The notes under the pieces are model-generated. The model made no database searches. It saw only the letters and a list, made by a program, of their open reading frames with translations, and was not told where the DNA came from. Shown piece by piece: positions 1 through 8,151 of a DNA stretch of 64,000 bases (its first letter is position 1; every line of letters begins with the position of its first letter). The translations under genes were made by a program, and so were the position numbers. Origin of the DNA: Asaia astilbis JCM 15831 (GTDB lineage Bacteria; Pseudomonadota; Alphaproteobacteria; Acetobacterales; Acetobacteraceae); the NCBI RefSeq assembly GCF_000613845.1, contig NZ_BAJT01000013.1, positions 48,870 to 112,869 on the forward strand. The letters run 5' to 3'.

Positions 1-563
1 CTGTCTGCATCGATCACTGCCATGCGGGACTGGCCCTCATGAGCGTAGTCGCCCACCCGAAGATTGAGGTTGGTCACGTAGCCATCGACCGGGGAATAAA
101 CGGTTGATCGTTGCAGGTTCAGACGTGCGACATCCAGAGTGGCGCGCGCGGCATTCACCGCGTCCTCCTGGGTCTCGACATTCGAATTATAGATTTCCTG
201 CTCTTCAGCTGAGACAATCCCGTTCAGCCCCATGCGACGCTTGGCATCATTGCGCCGCAGCTTGAGATCTTCCTCGGCACCGGCCAGATGGGCCTCAGCC
301 TGCTTGATGGCGAGACGAAACCTGACTGGGTCGATGACGAAAAGAGGGTCGCCCCGATGAACGAAATCATTGTCATGTACAGGGACACTGACGACCGTTC
401 CGGAGACCTCGGGAGCCGCATCGACGACATAGGCGCGCACACGACCGTCACGCGTCCATGGCGCGATCATGTAGGTTTCCCACAGCGTGTAGCCCAGAAG
501 CAGCGTGACCCCGAGCACCGCGAAAGTGAGAAAAACTCGGATCAGCGTACGGGCGAGCAGCAC
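1..563 (-). CDS. HlyD-family efflux adaptor (AaeA/EmrA-like), cut by window start
   Basis: Periplasmic adaptor (membrane fusion) protein of an aromatic acid or drug efflux pump; 187 residues are visible and the C-terminus lies beyond base 1. A single N-terminal membrane segment (about residues 6-26) is followed by the barrel-sandwich half motif APEVSGTVVSVPV, a helical hairpin rich in Ala/Glu/Lys, and the returning lipoyl half (YSPVDGYVTNLNLRVGDY). No in-frame ATG exists; the frame is closed by a TGA just upstream, so I chose the GTG at 563, which has an AAGGA ribosome site about eight bases before it. The DUF1656 gene immediately upstream gives the aaeX-aaeA order known from AaeXAB efflux systems, so a FUSC-type pump gene probably follows outside the window. 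Family assignment is firm; the substrate is not known. Confidence 0.85.
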   Translation of the reverse strand, partial: MLLARTLIRVFLTFAVLGVTLLLGYTLWETYMIAPWTRDGRVRAYVVDAAPEVSGTVVSVPVHDNDFVHRGDPLFVIDPVRFRLAIKQAEAHLAGAEEDLKLRRNDAKRRMGLNGIVSAEEQEIYNSNVETQEDAVNAARATLDVARLNLQRSTVYSPVDGYVTNLNLRVGDYAHEGQSRMAVIDAD

Positions 564-662
564 GAAACATATTCCTTGTCAAAGAACGGGGGGAAGAGTG
601 CCTGAAGGAAGCAGGAGCCGGAAATCGTCACCACGCTCCGGATCCAGGAAGCAACATGAGCT

Positions 663-857
663 TCAGACATACAGCACCAGCAGGCAAAGGACGCAGACAT
701 AGAGCGCGACTTCAAAAAGTGCGATGTGCCAGAACCACTCGATGGCACCTGTGCGCCAAAGCAGGAAACGGATCAGGAGCGTAACGGGAATGGCGGCGAG
801 CGAATAAATGGCGATCGGAGAGATGAAAACGCCAAAAAGATCAAACTCTGCGAGCAT
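663..857 (-). CDS. DUF1656 small membrane protein (AaeX-like)
   Basis: A 64-residue inner-membrane protein with two hydrophobic helices (about residues 10-30 and 43-62) and the DUF1656 hallmark start in which an acidic FDLFGVFISP stretch precedes the first helix. Members of this family sit directly upstream of HlyD-type adaptors and FUSC-type pumps (aaeX in E. coli); the same order is seen here, with a 99-base gap to the adaptor. Its biochemical role is unknown in the family. The start ATG at 857 gives the usual family length. Confidence 0.85.
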   Translation of the reverse strand: MLAEFDLFGVFISPIAIYSLAAIPVTLLIRFLLWRTGAIEWFWHIALFEVALYVCVLCLLVLYV

Positions 858-997
858 CAGCCTCCCTCTTCCTTCCCGTGACGATCTCTCAGGATCGGAA
901 GGATGAGAGCAAAAGCTGGCAGAGGCAAAGAGAAAATTCTCCGCCGCAATGCCAGGATGCAGACATCAGATGAGGTAACCCGACCGACCCCGGAAGA

Positions 998-1020
998 ACC
1001 CCATGCCCAAAACATGGGGT
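998..1020 (-). terminator. Hairpin between yqjE-like and aaeX-like genes
   Basis: Perfect 8-bp inverted repeat (ACCCCATG / CATGGGGT) with a 7-base loop, lying downstream of the yqjD/yqjE-like pair on the minus strand. On that strand it is followed by TTCTT rather than a long T-run, so termination is plausible but not certain. Confidence 0.45.
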
Positions 1021-1124
1021 AACTCAGGCCTTGGTCATAGGGTAAACGTCACACTCCTGCCAGAAGCAAAGCCGGAAATTTGCATCAGAATCCGGCAGGA
1101 GAGGTCACAAGCTGGTTAGGCTTG

Positions 1125-1554
1125 TCACCGGCGAGCGAAAATATTGCGTAAGGCGCCGAAGAGCTGCTTGCCTGTAAAACGTCCCATCGGCCCGACCAGA
1201 ATGCCGACGAGCGTCGATAGAGCGAGCGTCTGCCTGAACTCTGCCATCTTCCGGTCCCGACGCAGGCGCGCTTCAAATTCGACCGGGTCGGCAATGTTAC
1301 GCGTGCCCAGCAGCGTGAAGATGATGACAAACAGCATGTCGACACCCAGCACCGAGCATGCCGCCGCGAACGCCGAAAAATGCAGAACGCTGTAGCAAAA
1401 GCCCAGAGCACAGCGTGAAAAGAGATCAGCGCAAAGAGACCGAAGATTGCCGCGATGACGAAATAGGCGACGCGACGACCGACGCGCATTGCCACTCGCT
1501 GAAAGACCTCGCCTGAGCCTTGAGGGCTTCTTGCCCGACATCGATGACCTTCAT
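1125..1554 (-). pseudogene. YqjE-like (phage-holin-like) membrane protein, frameshifted
   Basis: No single frame covers the gene, but three consecutive frames join into one sensible product: an N-terminal MKVIDVGQEALKAQARSFSE, a middle part (VGRRVAYFVIAAIFGLFALI) with a first membrane helix, and a C-terminal part with a second helix and the ending LFGALRNIFARR. Breaks are near 1500 (one base missing) and at a run of five T near 1372-1376. The arrangement of two membrane helices directly downstream of a DUF883 gene matches the yqjD-yqjE pair of E. coli, so I read it as a YqjE/DUF1469-type protein. Because one break is at a homopolymer, a sequencing indel is at least as likely as real gene decay. 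Confidence 0.6.
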
Positions 1555-1688
1555 GGAAATTCGCTCGCCTTTACCGTGTGATCGTCTCGGAGGCGAACCA
1601 GCCCGGAAAGCCCGAAGCAAGCCTGGCCATCTTCCAGCCCCCGAGAAAGGTTGCAGTCAACGGCCGCCCTGCTTCGAGACGGTGCGGC

Positions 1689-1967
1689 CTATTTGGAGAC
1701 ACGGCCTGCAATAAAGCCAACGACCGCAGAAATCAAAACTGCTGCAATCGGCCGAGCCCGCACGCGTGCCTCCGCATTGTGCAACTGAACATCGGTGATC
1801 TCGCGCGCATTGGCAACAGCCTGATCCGCACGGCCTGCCACGTCCAGAAGAGCCGGGTTGATACGGTCCTTGAGGAGCTGCTCAAGCTGCGCCTTCAGAC
1901 CGTCGATCTGCTCCTGTGCCGACTTGGCTGCGAGATCCACTGATTGCTTGACGTCTGATTTGCTCAT
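1689..1967 (-). CDS. DUF883 family protein (YqjD/ElaB-like)
   Basis: A 92-residue protein with a long amphipathic helical region (residues 1-70, many Ala, Gln, Asp and Lys) and one C-terminal membrane helix ending GFIAGRVSK. This is the architecture of YqjD/ElaB proteins, which in E. coli are tail-anchored inner-membrane proteins that bind ribosomes in stationary phase. An AAGGAG ribosome site precedes the ATG at 1967. It is followed at 134 bases by the broken yqjE-like gene, supporting the pair. Confidence 0.85.
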   Translation of the reverse strand: MSKSDVKQSVDLAAKSAQEQIDGLKAQLEQLLKDRINPALLDVAGRADQAVANAREITDVQLHNAEARVRARPIAAVLISAVVGFIAGRVSK

Positions 1968-2041
1968 GTCACAACTCCTTAAACGGCGATAACCGCATCT
2001 ATTGGTTTCGCACCCAACGCATTGAGCAGAGACGAGGTTTC

Positions 2042-3151
2042 ATGACGGCAACATCACGTGACCGCAAATCCATCCTCTCTCTTGAAGCCTTGAGTCTGAC
2101 CAAGGGGGCGCCACCGTTCTCTCTCAAGGTGCAGGAAGGCGAGGCTTTGTGCCTACTGGCGGAAGATTCCGTGTCGCTCAGCCATCTATGCGACATGCTC
2201 GCTGGTTTCGAGAAACCGGCTCAGGGCTGCATCCTTCTGAATGATCACGAAATCATGAGCCTTCGGCCAGAAGACCGTCCGATCGGGCTCGTTTCGGCCC
2301 GCGACCCCGTTTTCGGCCATCTGGACGTGGCGGCCAATATCGCACTGCCTCTGCGCGCACGAGGCGCGTCTCTTGAGACCATCCATGCGACAATCAGCAA
2401 AATCCTGGCACTGGTTGGTCTCGATGCCGTCATCGCGCTACGGGCCGATCAGCTGAATCCTGAGCAGAATTTACGCCTCCGCCTCGCCCGGGTTCTGGCC
2501 TACGCCCCCTCTATCGTTTTGCTTGACGGCATTCTTCTTGGGCTCGACCTCCGTGCTGCCAGCAAAACCCGCCAGCTGATCACGAAGCTGCATCGCGCTT
2601 TGGGCCTGACTCTGATTTACGTCGCCCAGAGCCGCGAAGACGCGCTCTGGCTCGGCGGTCGCATCGCGCTTTTCGACCGACAGACCCTGATCCAGTGCGC
2701 AGACGCCAGCACACTCCTCGAGCGGCCGGGAGACGCACGAAGCGCCAGTCTTTTCGGTGAGGCCAATCTGCTCACAGGTCGGGTTCTGGAGATCGAGGAC
2801 GACATCGCCCGCATCCACCTCGCCTGTGGTGGTGTCGTCGAAGCGCTGGCAGATGCCGATCTAAATGAGGATTCGCTCTGCACGCTCTGTATCAGACCAG
2901 ATCGTATGACGCCTCTTTTCGGGGCCTCCGCAACCGGCGACGATGAGCCCGCAGCATTGCGTGCAACCATCCAGTCTGTGCTGCACACAGGTGAGCATAT
3001 CCGCCTTAGACTGCGCCTAGCCGATGGGACCGAGATCGAAATGCGTCGTCCGCTTCTACAATCCATGCGCACGATATCGCAGGGAACATCGCTACAACTT
3101 GCATGGCAGGCCAGTCAGGCTGTGGCCTTTCCCATGCAAGACGATCTATAA
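2042..3151 (+). CDS. ABC ATPase homologue (PotA-like) lacking all catalytic motifs
   Basis: The 369-residue product aligns by eye along its whole length to polyamine/iron-type ABC ATPases (nucleotide-binding domain about 1-235, C-terminal TOBE-like domain about 240-365, including GEANLLTGRV between them). Every catalytic element is altered. Where the Walker A GPSGCGKTT is expected there is AEDSVSLSH; the Q-loop Gln is Ala (GLVSARDPVF); the LSGGQ signature is LNPEQ; Walker B ends LLDG, losing the catalytic Glu; and the switch His is Gln (YVAQSREDAL). The frame is open and the fold-forming residues around these sites are kept, so this is not simple decay. It heads an operon with a PotD-like protein and a shortened permease. 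I infer a non-hydrolysing structural or regulatory role; transport by this subunit is unlikely. Confidence 0.8.
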   Translation: MTATSRDRKSILSLEALSLTKGAPPFSLKVQEGEALCLLAEDSVSLSHLCDMLAGFEKPAQGCILLNDHEIMSLRPEDRPIGLVSARDPVFGHLDVAANIALPLRARGASLETIHATISKILALVGLDAVIALRADQLNPEQNLRLRLARVLAYAPSIVLLDGILLGLDLRAASKTRQLITKLHRALGLTLIYVAQSREDALWLGGRIALFDRQTLIQCADASTLLERPGDARSASLFGEANLLTGRVLEIEDDIARIHLACGGVVEALADADLNEDSLCTLCIRPDRMTPLFGASATGDDEPAALRATIQSVLHTGEHIRLRLRLADGTEIEMRRPLLQSMRTISQGTSLQLAWQASQAVAFPMQDDL

Positions 3152-3191
3152 GAGACGGTCTACTATCATTTCCTATCGGGAAGGGTCTTTC

Positions 3192-4232
3192 CTGCGCGCG
3201 TCTCGCCCCTCTTCAAGACTTGGCCTTGACCGCCACACCACGCGACGTGGCGTGGTGTGTACGCTGCTGCTGACGCTTTGCCTTCCCCTTCCCGCTTCGG
3301 CGATGACGCACCACGTCCATCATGTATCGCACCACACCAAACCTAAAAAAGCAGCACATGCTGCTGTGCAGCCTCCCGTATTGGCTGTCGTTTCCGGCAG
3401 CATCGACGCGCACTCCCTTCTGATGCCGGACCAGCCCTATCCACTGCGGGAGTGGGATGGCAGCATCAACGCATTACGGAACGCGGCCGTTGCTCGGACG
3501 GCGCCCTGGCTGGCCGTCATGGTGGACGATACGACGCTTTATGCAGCTTGCCGGGACGGGCTGGTGCAATCGCTACCAGCTCCGAATGACCCGCAGAGAC
3601 AGAATTTCTCTCCGTGCGGTATTCAGGCTGGTGAAGAGAGCCTCGTCCTCGCCTGGGATCGTGGCCGGTTGGGCGACAGCGCCCCGAACTGGGCCGATTT
3701 CTGGGATATTGCCCGGCATCCAGGCAAGCGCGCCTTGCGCCTGGATCCGCGCGGGACGCTTGAGATCGCCCTTATGGCCGACGGGGTGGGACCCGGTGAT
3801 GTCTACGCGGTGCTGTCGTCACCTTCTGGAGTGGATCGGGCTTTCCGCAAACTGGATCAGCTGAGACCCTATCTGATCTGGTGGCGTAATCCTGAGGAAG
3901 CCACCCGCATCATGAATAGCGGCGCTGTGCTGATGCTCTCCACACCTTTCGATCGCCTTGCCAAGCTGGGGCCGCGTGTTTCCTTTTCCGCCCAGTGGCA
4001 CCAGTCGCTGCGGCAGAAGCTCTCCTGGGCGATCCCTCGAAACGTTTCACCCGAACAGACCGCGACCATCATCAAGATGCTGCGTGATCAGACACCGCTC
4101 CACGACGATACGCAGGACGCCCCTCAGGATGGCCACGATCTGCATACGCTCTCGAGAAGCGACCGTTTCTGGTCGATGAATTTTGACGCGCTCCAGAAGC
4201 GCTTCCAGTCCTGGCTTACATCGACACAATGA
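3192..4232 (+). CDS. Periplasmic PotD-like solute-binding protein
   Basis: Extracellular solute-binding protein of the polyamine/iron type. A signal peptide with arginines before a hydrophobic stretch (VCTLLLTLCLPLPASA) is followed by a His/Lys-rich linker and a binding domain with family features: WADFWDIARHPGKRAL, a following ADGVGPGDVYAVL, and LRPYLIWWRNPEEA. No ATG fits. The frame opens upstream, but an early start would overlap the ATPase gene heavily; a CTG at 3192 has a GGGAAGGG ribosome site at suitable spacing, and GTG at 3252 is an alternative that would leave a very short signal peptide. The stop overlaps the next start (ATGA). Ligand unknown; polyamine is only suggested by family. 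Confidence 0.75.
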   Translation: MRASRPSSRLGLDRHTTRRGVVCTLLLTLCLPLPASAMTHHVHHVSHHTKPKKAAHAAVQPPVLAVVSGSIDAHSLLMPDQPYPLREWDGSINALRNAAVARTAPWLAVMVDDTTLYAACRDGLVQSLPAPNDPQRQNFSPCGIQAGEESLVLAWDRGRLGDSAPNWADFWDIARHPGKRALRLDPRGTLEIALMADGVGPGDVYAVLSSPSGVDRAFRKLDQLRPYLIWWRNPEEATRIMNSGAVLMLSTPFDRLAKLGPRVSFSAQWHQSLRQKLSWAIPRNVSPEQTATIIKMLRDQTPLHDDTQDAPQDGHDLHTLSRSDRFWSMNFDALQKRFQSWLTSTQ

Positions 4233-4642
4233 TCCTCGCCTTATTCCTCCTGATTGCAGGAGCCTTGATCAGCCTCGGGATCTTTATCGCCCTGAAATCG
4301 ACTCTATACCACTCCCTGCCCCGTTTCCTGCTGGGAAGCGCTTCGGGGGGGCTGATTGGGGCATTATGGCTGTGTTCTGTCCCGACCTGGATCGGTGAGA
4401 AAGGGACGGCCTTTACTGCCGGGCTACTCATCGCACCCTTTTGCATCCTTCCTGTCGTACAACGTCTCTCTGGACAAGAAGAAGGCCTCACACGCGCGGC
4501 ATCCGGACTCGGTGCGGGAAGAGCGACCAGAATCCGCTATCTGTGGGTCCCTCTGCTGCGACTGCCCATCGCACTGGCCAGCCTGAGTTTTGCATTTTGC
4601 GTCGCCGTTTGCCTGCTTCTTCTAAGGCATGCCCATGTCTGA
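4229..4642 (+). CDS. Half-length ABC permease-like membrane protein
   Basis: A 137-residue protein with about four hydrophobic segments (roughly 1-22, 33-50, 62-80, 112-134). Between the last two lies a recognisable EAA-type loop, TRAASGLGAGRATRIRYLWV followed by PLLRLPI, the element by which ABC permeases dock onto their ATPase. Permeases of the PotB/PotC type are normally 270-300 residues with six helices, so this one is half size, yet it is flanked by intact overlapping genes (ATGA with the binding protein upstream, 14 bases with the next gene). I see no frameshift that would restore a longer protein. Combined with the motif-less ATPase this looks like a reduced ABC assembly, not an active transporter. 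Confidence 0.65.
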   Translation: MILALFLLIAGALISLGIFIALKSTLYHSLPRFLLGSASGGLIGALWLCSVPTWIGEKGTAFTAGLLIAPFCILPVVQRLSGQEEGLTRAASGLGAGRATRIRYLWVPLLRLPIALASLSFAFCVAVCLLLLRHAHV

Positions 4643-5138
4643 CAATGAGCGGCCATTCTGGCAGACAACGCCTCTTTCCGAGATGAGCACAGAGCAATGG
4701 GAATCCCTCTGCGATGGCTGCGGCAAATGTTGCCTGCACAAGCTCCGTGATGAAGAGACAGACGCCATCTATTTCACCAATGTCGCCTGCCGCCTTCTCG
4801 ATCTGACGTCGTGCCAATGCTCAGGCTACGAAACCCGTTTCCGCAAGGTGCCGGATTGCGTTTCTCTCACGCCTGACATCCTGACCGACATCGATTGGCT
4901 CCCCCCAAGCTGTGCCTATATCCTGATCAGGGACGGTCAGGATCTACCGGAATGGCACCCGCTACGCTCCGGCTCTGCTGAGTCGGTGCACGAAGCGGGC
5001 ATCTCGGGCCGTGGGCGTATCTTGAGTGAACGTGAGGCAGGTTTGTTTGAAGACCATCTGGTCGACTGGCCTGCCGAAATCCCGGCTGGGGTCGCGCGGA
5101 AGCGCAAGAAACGACAAAATCACAAACGCGGCCGGTGA
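4629..5138 (+). CDS. YcgN family cysteine-cluster protein (UPF0260)
   Basis: A 169-residue cytoplasmic protein of the YcgN/UPF0260 family. The family signature is clear: CDGCGKCCLHKL near residue 30, followed by a conserved set of Cys residues (TNVACRLLD, CQCSGYETR, VPDCV) and the PPSCAYILI segment. The cysteine pattern resembles a metal or iron-sulfur ligand set, but the family has no established activity. The C-terminus ends in a basic tail. It overlaps the permease-like gene by 14 bases and the following peptidase gene by a GTGA, so it is translated as part of the same operon. Confidence 0.88.
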   Translation: MPMSDNERPFWQTTPLSEMSTEQWESLCDGCGKCCLHKLRDEETDAIYFTNVACRLLDLTSCQCSGYETRFRKVPDCVSLTPDILTDIDWLPPSCAYILIRDGQDLPEWHPLRSGSAESVHEAGISGRGRILSEREAGLFEDHLVDWPAEIPAGVARKRKKRQNHKRGR

Positions 5139-5806
5139 GCGCTCCAGACGACGCACTTCCCTGGCCCGTGTTCTGGCGCCGCTCGACACGTGCCCGACGG
5201 GTGTCGCTCAGGATCGACCCGATCGAGAGACGCGTAATCGTCACCTGTCCACCCTCAATCGCACTCAAACGCGCGAAAGCCTTTCTGGCGCAGCACCGCT
5301 CCTGGATCGACGAAAAACTGGCCGCTTTGCCCGACGCGCTCAGCCTCGCCCCGGGGTCGAACCTCGTTCTCAACGATCAAAGTCTGGTCCTGAGCCACGC
5401 CCCTGAGCAGCGCCGCCCTGCATCTCTTGACGGTGATCGCCTCATCATCGGCGGCCCTATCGAGCGTTTCGAGGCGCGTGCAGTTTGTTTTCTAAGACAG
5501 ATAGCAGGCATGACATTGCCTGAGCAGCTTCGCCGCCATGCGGCGTCTATGGCGTGCACGCCGAGTAGCATTGTCTGTAGCGCTGCAAGAACACGTTGGG
5601 GCAGCTGCACCCGAACGGGCAAAATCATGCTCAACTGGCGACTGGTTCTGATGCCAGCAACCGTGCGTGACTACGTCATCATCCATGAATTGGCGCATCT
5701 CATCCATTTCGACCATAGTCAGGCCTTCTGGCAGCATGTCGAGCGTTTCCACCCAGAGCGCCGCGAAGCCCAAAACTGGCTGAGGCACCATGCACGCGGC
5801 TCTTGA
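5135..5806 (+). CDS. YgjP-like (DUF45) metal-dependent peptidase
   Basis: Zinc-metallopeptidase-like protein of 223 residues. The C-terminal half carries the HExxH motif in VIIHELAHLIHFDHSQAFW, with the third ligand likely in the downstream helix (HVERFHPERR), preceded by the family's RTRWGSC segment and LNWRLVLMP. The N-terminal 100 residues form the usual DUF45 beta-rich part. GTG at 5135 overlaps the previous stop and is the only start that makes the expected length. The physiological substrate of YgjP-type proteins is unknown. It closes the operon that begins with the degenerate ABC ATPase. Confidence 0.88.
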   Translation: MSAPDDALPWPVFWRRSTRARRVSLRIDPIERRVIVTCPPSIALKRAKAFLAQHRSWIDEKLAALPDALSLAPGSNLVLNDQSLVLSHAPEQRRPASLDGDRLIIGGPIERFEARAVCFLRQIAGMTLPEQLRRHAASMACTPSSIVCSAARTRWGSCTRTGKIMLNWRLVLMPATVRDYVIIHELAHLIHFDHSQAFWQHVERFHPERREAQNWLRHHARGS

Positions 5807-5872
5807 GTCTCGGGTAACGAGCAGAGGGATTTCCTCGCCTCGCACCTCGTGCTAGAGGCAACGCCGTGCTGT

Positions 5873-5958
5873 GCGAACTTGGCGGAATGGTAGACGCACG
5901 AGACTTAAAATCTCGAGTCCGTAAGGGCGTATGGGTTCGAGTCCCATAGTTCGCACCA
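5873..5958 (+). tRNA. tRNA-Leu (anticodon TAA)
   Basis: Complete cloverleaf with encoded CCA. The acceptor stem pairs GCGAACT (5873-5879) with AGTTCGC (5948-5954), the discriminator is A, and CCA occupies 5956-5958. The anticodon loop CTTAAAA gives anticodon TAA for leucine; the stem CGAGA/TCTCG is perfect. The long variable arm typical of tRNA-Leu (AGTCCGTAAGGGCGT region) and the T-loop GGTTCGAGTCC are present. Its 3' end is the integration site of the element that follows. Confidence 0.95.
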
Positions 5959-5959
5959 C
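5934..5959 (+). repeat. attL: left 26-bp direct repeat in tRNA-Leu 3' end
   Basis: The 26 bases starting GGTTCGAGTCC and ending TTCGCACCAC recur exactly at 25282-25307. This copy covers the T-arm and acceptor 3' strand of the tRNA gene plus one base beyond CCA, the classic core for tRNA-targeting tyrosine integrases. The integrase gene begins 87 bases downstream. Confidence 0.88.
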
Positions 5960-6045
5960 TATCTCATTGAAATTGATGGGTTTTTTGGCTCTCAACGCGT
6001 CAAACCGGGGTTTTTCCGGATTTCTTCCCAGAATGGGAAATTTTG

Positions 6046-7689
6046 ATGCTGCGTCTGATAGGGTCCCGCTACCATTTTCGCAGGGCCGTGCCGAAGGATA
6101 TCCGGCCTCTTCTGAGGCGGTCCGAGATCTCCCTTTCGCTTGATACTTCAGCTAAACTCGAGGCTCGCAGACGGGCGGCACAGCTATATGACCGGACCGG
6201 ACAGTTCTTCGACAAGGTGCGCGCCATGAGTGACTCGAAAGCCCGACCGCCCACACCGGACGAGATCATCACTTTTTATGAGAGCTTCGTTCGCGATACC
6301 GAGTCTGCCCATGCCATCGAAATGCGCCTGCTCGAACTCAAGCATGAGAGGGAAATGACAGAGGTTCAGGTACGCTTCCTCGAGTTCAACAACCTTGTGA
6401 CGCGTTTTCTCTCCATCATCGGCCCCTATCTTGCCAAGGATACCGAGCGGCTCGAAACGATGCGGAAAATCGTGAAGAAGGATCTACCTGAAGCGCGTGC
6501 GGAGGCCGCTAATCTGGCCGCTCAGGTCGATCTCCTGAAAAGCATCGTTGTCGACATTGGAACCGCCACGAAGAGCGAACCTATCGCCCCAGTGCAGCTG
6601 ACTGCTGAACCAGACCCACGCGGACAAACCATACCAAAGAAAAAGCTGGCAAGCTCCGGCTCCCGCGCAAAGCTTCTGACGGTCAGCATGGCTGCGGAGC
6701 GTTTTATTTACCGGGATACCAATCGCTCAGAGGATACGAAACGTGGCACGCGCAAAGCGCTTAACCTGTTCATCGATGCCTTTGGCGACATGGAGGTTGA
6801 ACGGATTACCGGCGAGACCGCTGGCGAGTTCCGTGATCTCCTCTTCCGTCTTCCTGCCACCCACGGCAAGGAGCGCAATGGTCGCTCGATCCGTGACGAG
6901 GTCGCGCGCGCTGAAACTGAGAAGCTCGAGACCATCAGCGCCAAGACGGTCAAGAACCACTTCTCTCGTCTCTCTGCTCTTTGGGCGCTCCTGTTGCAGC
7001 GTGATCTGGTGTCACGCAATGTCTGGGCAGGCTGGGACTACCATGTCACGAAGAAGGTCGAACGACGCTGCTTCAGCGACGCTGAGCTGGCGCAGCTCAA
7101 TGCGACACCATGGGCGAGCCGCCTGCCCTCTGCACGCACGGCAGCCGCAATCATCAATATTGCTGCCTATACAAATATGAGGCTGGGTGAGATCTGCAAC
7201 CTGCGATGCGCCGATATCGAAATGATCGAGGGTGTCGCCTGCTTCCAGGTCCGCCCGCACAGCGAGAGCGGATGGTCCCCGAAGACACAGGCAGGCACAC
7301 GCATCGTACCAATCCACCCTGAGCTGATTGCAAAGGGTATCCTGTCTTTCATGAAGCCCGATCAGGTCTGGCTGTTCCCGGATCTGGTCGTCACAAAAAC
7401 CGGCGACCGCTCGGCGAGCTTCTCTCAGGCCTTCGCGCGCCTCCGCAGCAGAGCCGGACTTCCCAGGGAAGTCTGTTTTCACAGCTTCCGGCACACAGTC
7501 TCGACCAAGCTGCGCAACGCCGGGCATGAACTGCGCGAGATCTGGATTGACCGCCTCCTGGGGCATGAAGCGACGCATCGCAGCCAGGGGACCATGAACT
7601 ATACCTCCGCGATTGACGTCCCCAACCTCAAGCGTGTTGTCGAAGCGATCGGTTACGAGACGCTTGATCTAGCAATATCCGAAACGTAA
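6046..7689 (+). CDS. Tyrosine-type integrase with DUF6538 N-terminus
   Basis: Site-specific recombinase of 547 residues that presumably integrates and excises the element at the adjacent tRNA-Leu. The N-terminus (LIGSRYHFRRAVPKDIRPLL) is the DUF6538 type found in long alphaproteobacterial integrases, followed by a helical region and a core-binding domain around 215-325. The catalytic domain shows Arg in YTNMRLGEICNLR, His-x-x-Arg in FHSFRHTVS, His in LLGHEAT, and the nucleophile Tyr in MNYTSAID. Either TTG 6043 or ATG 6046 could start it; I prefer the ATG. Its position just inside attL is the normal one for such elements. Confidence 0.92.
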   Translation: MLRLIGSRYHFRRAVPKDIRPLLRRSEISLSLDTSAKLEARRRAAQLYDRTGQFFDKVRAMSDSKARPPTPDEIITFYESFVRDTESAHAIEMRLLELKHEREMTEVQVRFLEFNNLVTRFLSIIGPYLAKDTERLETMRKIVKKDLPEARAEAANLAAQVDLLKSIVVDIGTATKSEPIAPVQLTAEPDPRGQTIPKKKLASSGSRAKLLTVSMAAERFIYRDTNRSEDTKRGTRKALNLFIDAFGDMEVERITGETAGEFRDLLFRLPATHGKERNGRSIRDEVARAETEKLETISAKTVKNHFSRLSALWALLLQRDLVSRNVWAGWDYHVTKKVERRCFSDAELAQLNATPWASRLPSARTAAAIINIAAYTNMRLGEICNLRCADIEMIEGVACFQVRPHSESGWSPKTQAGTRIVPIHPELIAKGILSFMKPDQVWLFPDLVVTKTGDRSASFSQAFARLRSRAGLPREVCFHSFRHTVSTKLRNAGHELREIWIDRLLGHEATHRSQGTMNYTSAIDVPNLKRVVEAIGYETLDLAISET

Positions 7690-7905
7690 TCGGAGATCGG
7701 ACTCAATATTGTAGGTCGTCCGATTTCCTTTCTTCTCGGACATACACCATTCCGTCCCCCGAATTTGTCAGTCCGCAATCACCATGCACTGATGCCATTT
7801 TCACCCGTATGAACAAATTCTCCACCCGGCTACATACGAGCAGCCCTCCCGGAAAAAGTGTCATGAAAGAAGGCACCCGATTCTCATCCCCCATACTGAA
7901 ACCCC

Positions 7906-8151
7906 AACACCCTGAACCCCGACGAATACGGTCCGCACTGCCTTCGCCGGACGAAAGTTGCCATGATCTATAAACGCACCGGCAACCGGCGTGCGGTGGG
8001 GCTTCTGCTGGGTCATACCGAGCTGGCCAGAACGGTAAGATATCTGGGTGGCGAGGTTGAGGAAGCTATGGCCCTCTCAAAGCCGACGGACCTACGAGGT
8101 CTACTGCGCTTGTCGCTCGCTCCCCATGTGCAAAGATTTGATGACATATAG
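7906..8151 (+). pseudogene. C-terminal remnant of a second tyrosine integrase
   Basis: Only the end of a XerC/D-like plasmid-type integrase survives. The frame reads LNPDEYGPHCLRRTKVAMIY and then RAVGLLLGHTELARTVRYLG, which keeps the catalytic HxLRR, the GH(T) motif and the nucleophile Tyr, but everything before the HxLRR box is missing. The fragment is in the same orientation as the full integrase upstream. It marks an earlier insertion, or a recombination scar at the boundary between the integrase and the defence operon. Confidence 0.7.

Noticed and set aside
2042..3151. Functional polyamine importer ATPase
   Set aside because: All five catalytic motifs are altered, so annotating it as an active ATPase would be misleading.
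5934..5959. Chance similarity of the tRNA end to 25282-25307
   Set aside because: A 26-bp exact match at the T-arm/acceptor end next to an integrase is far beyond chance; kept as attL/attR.
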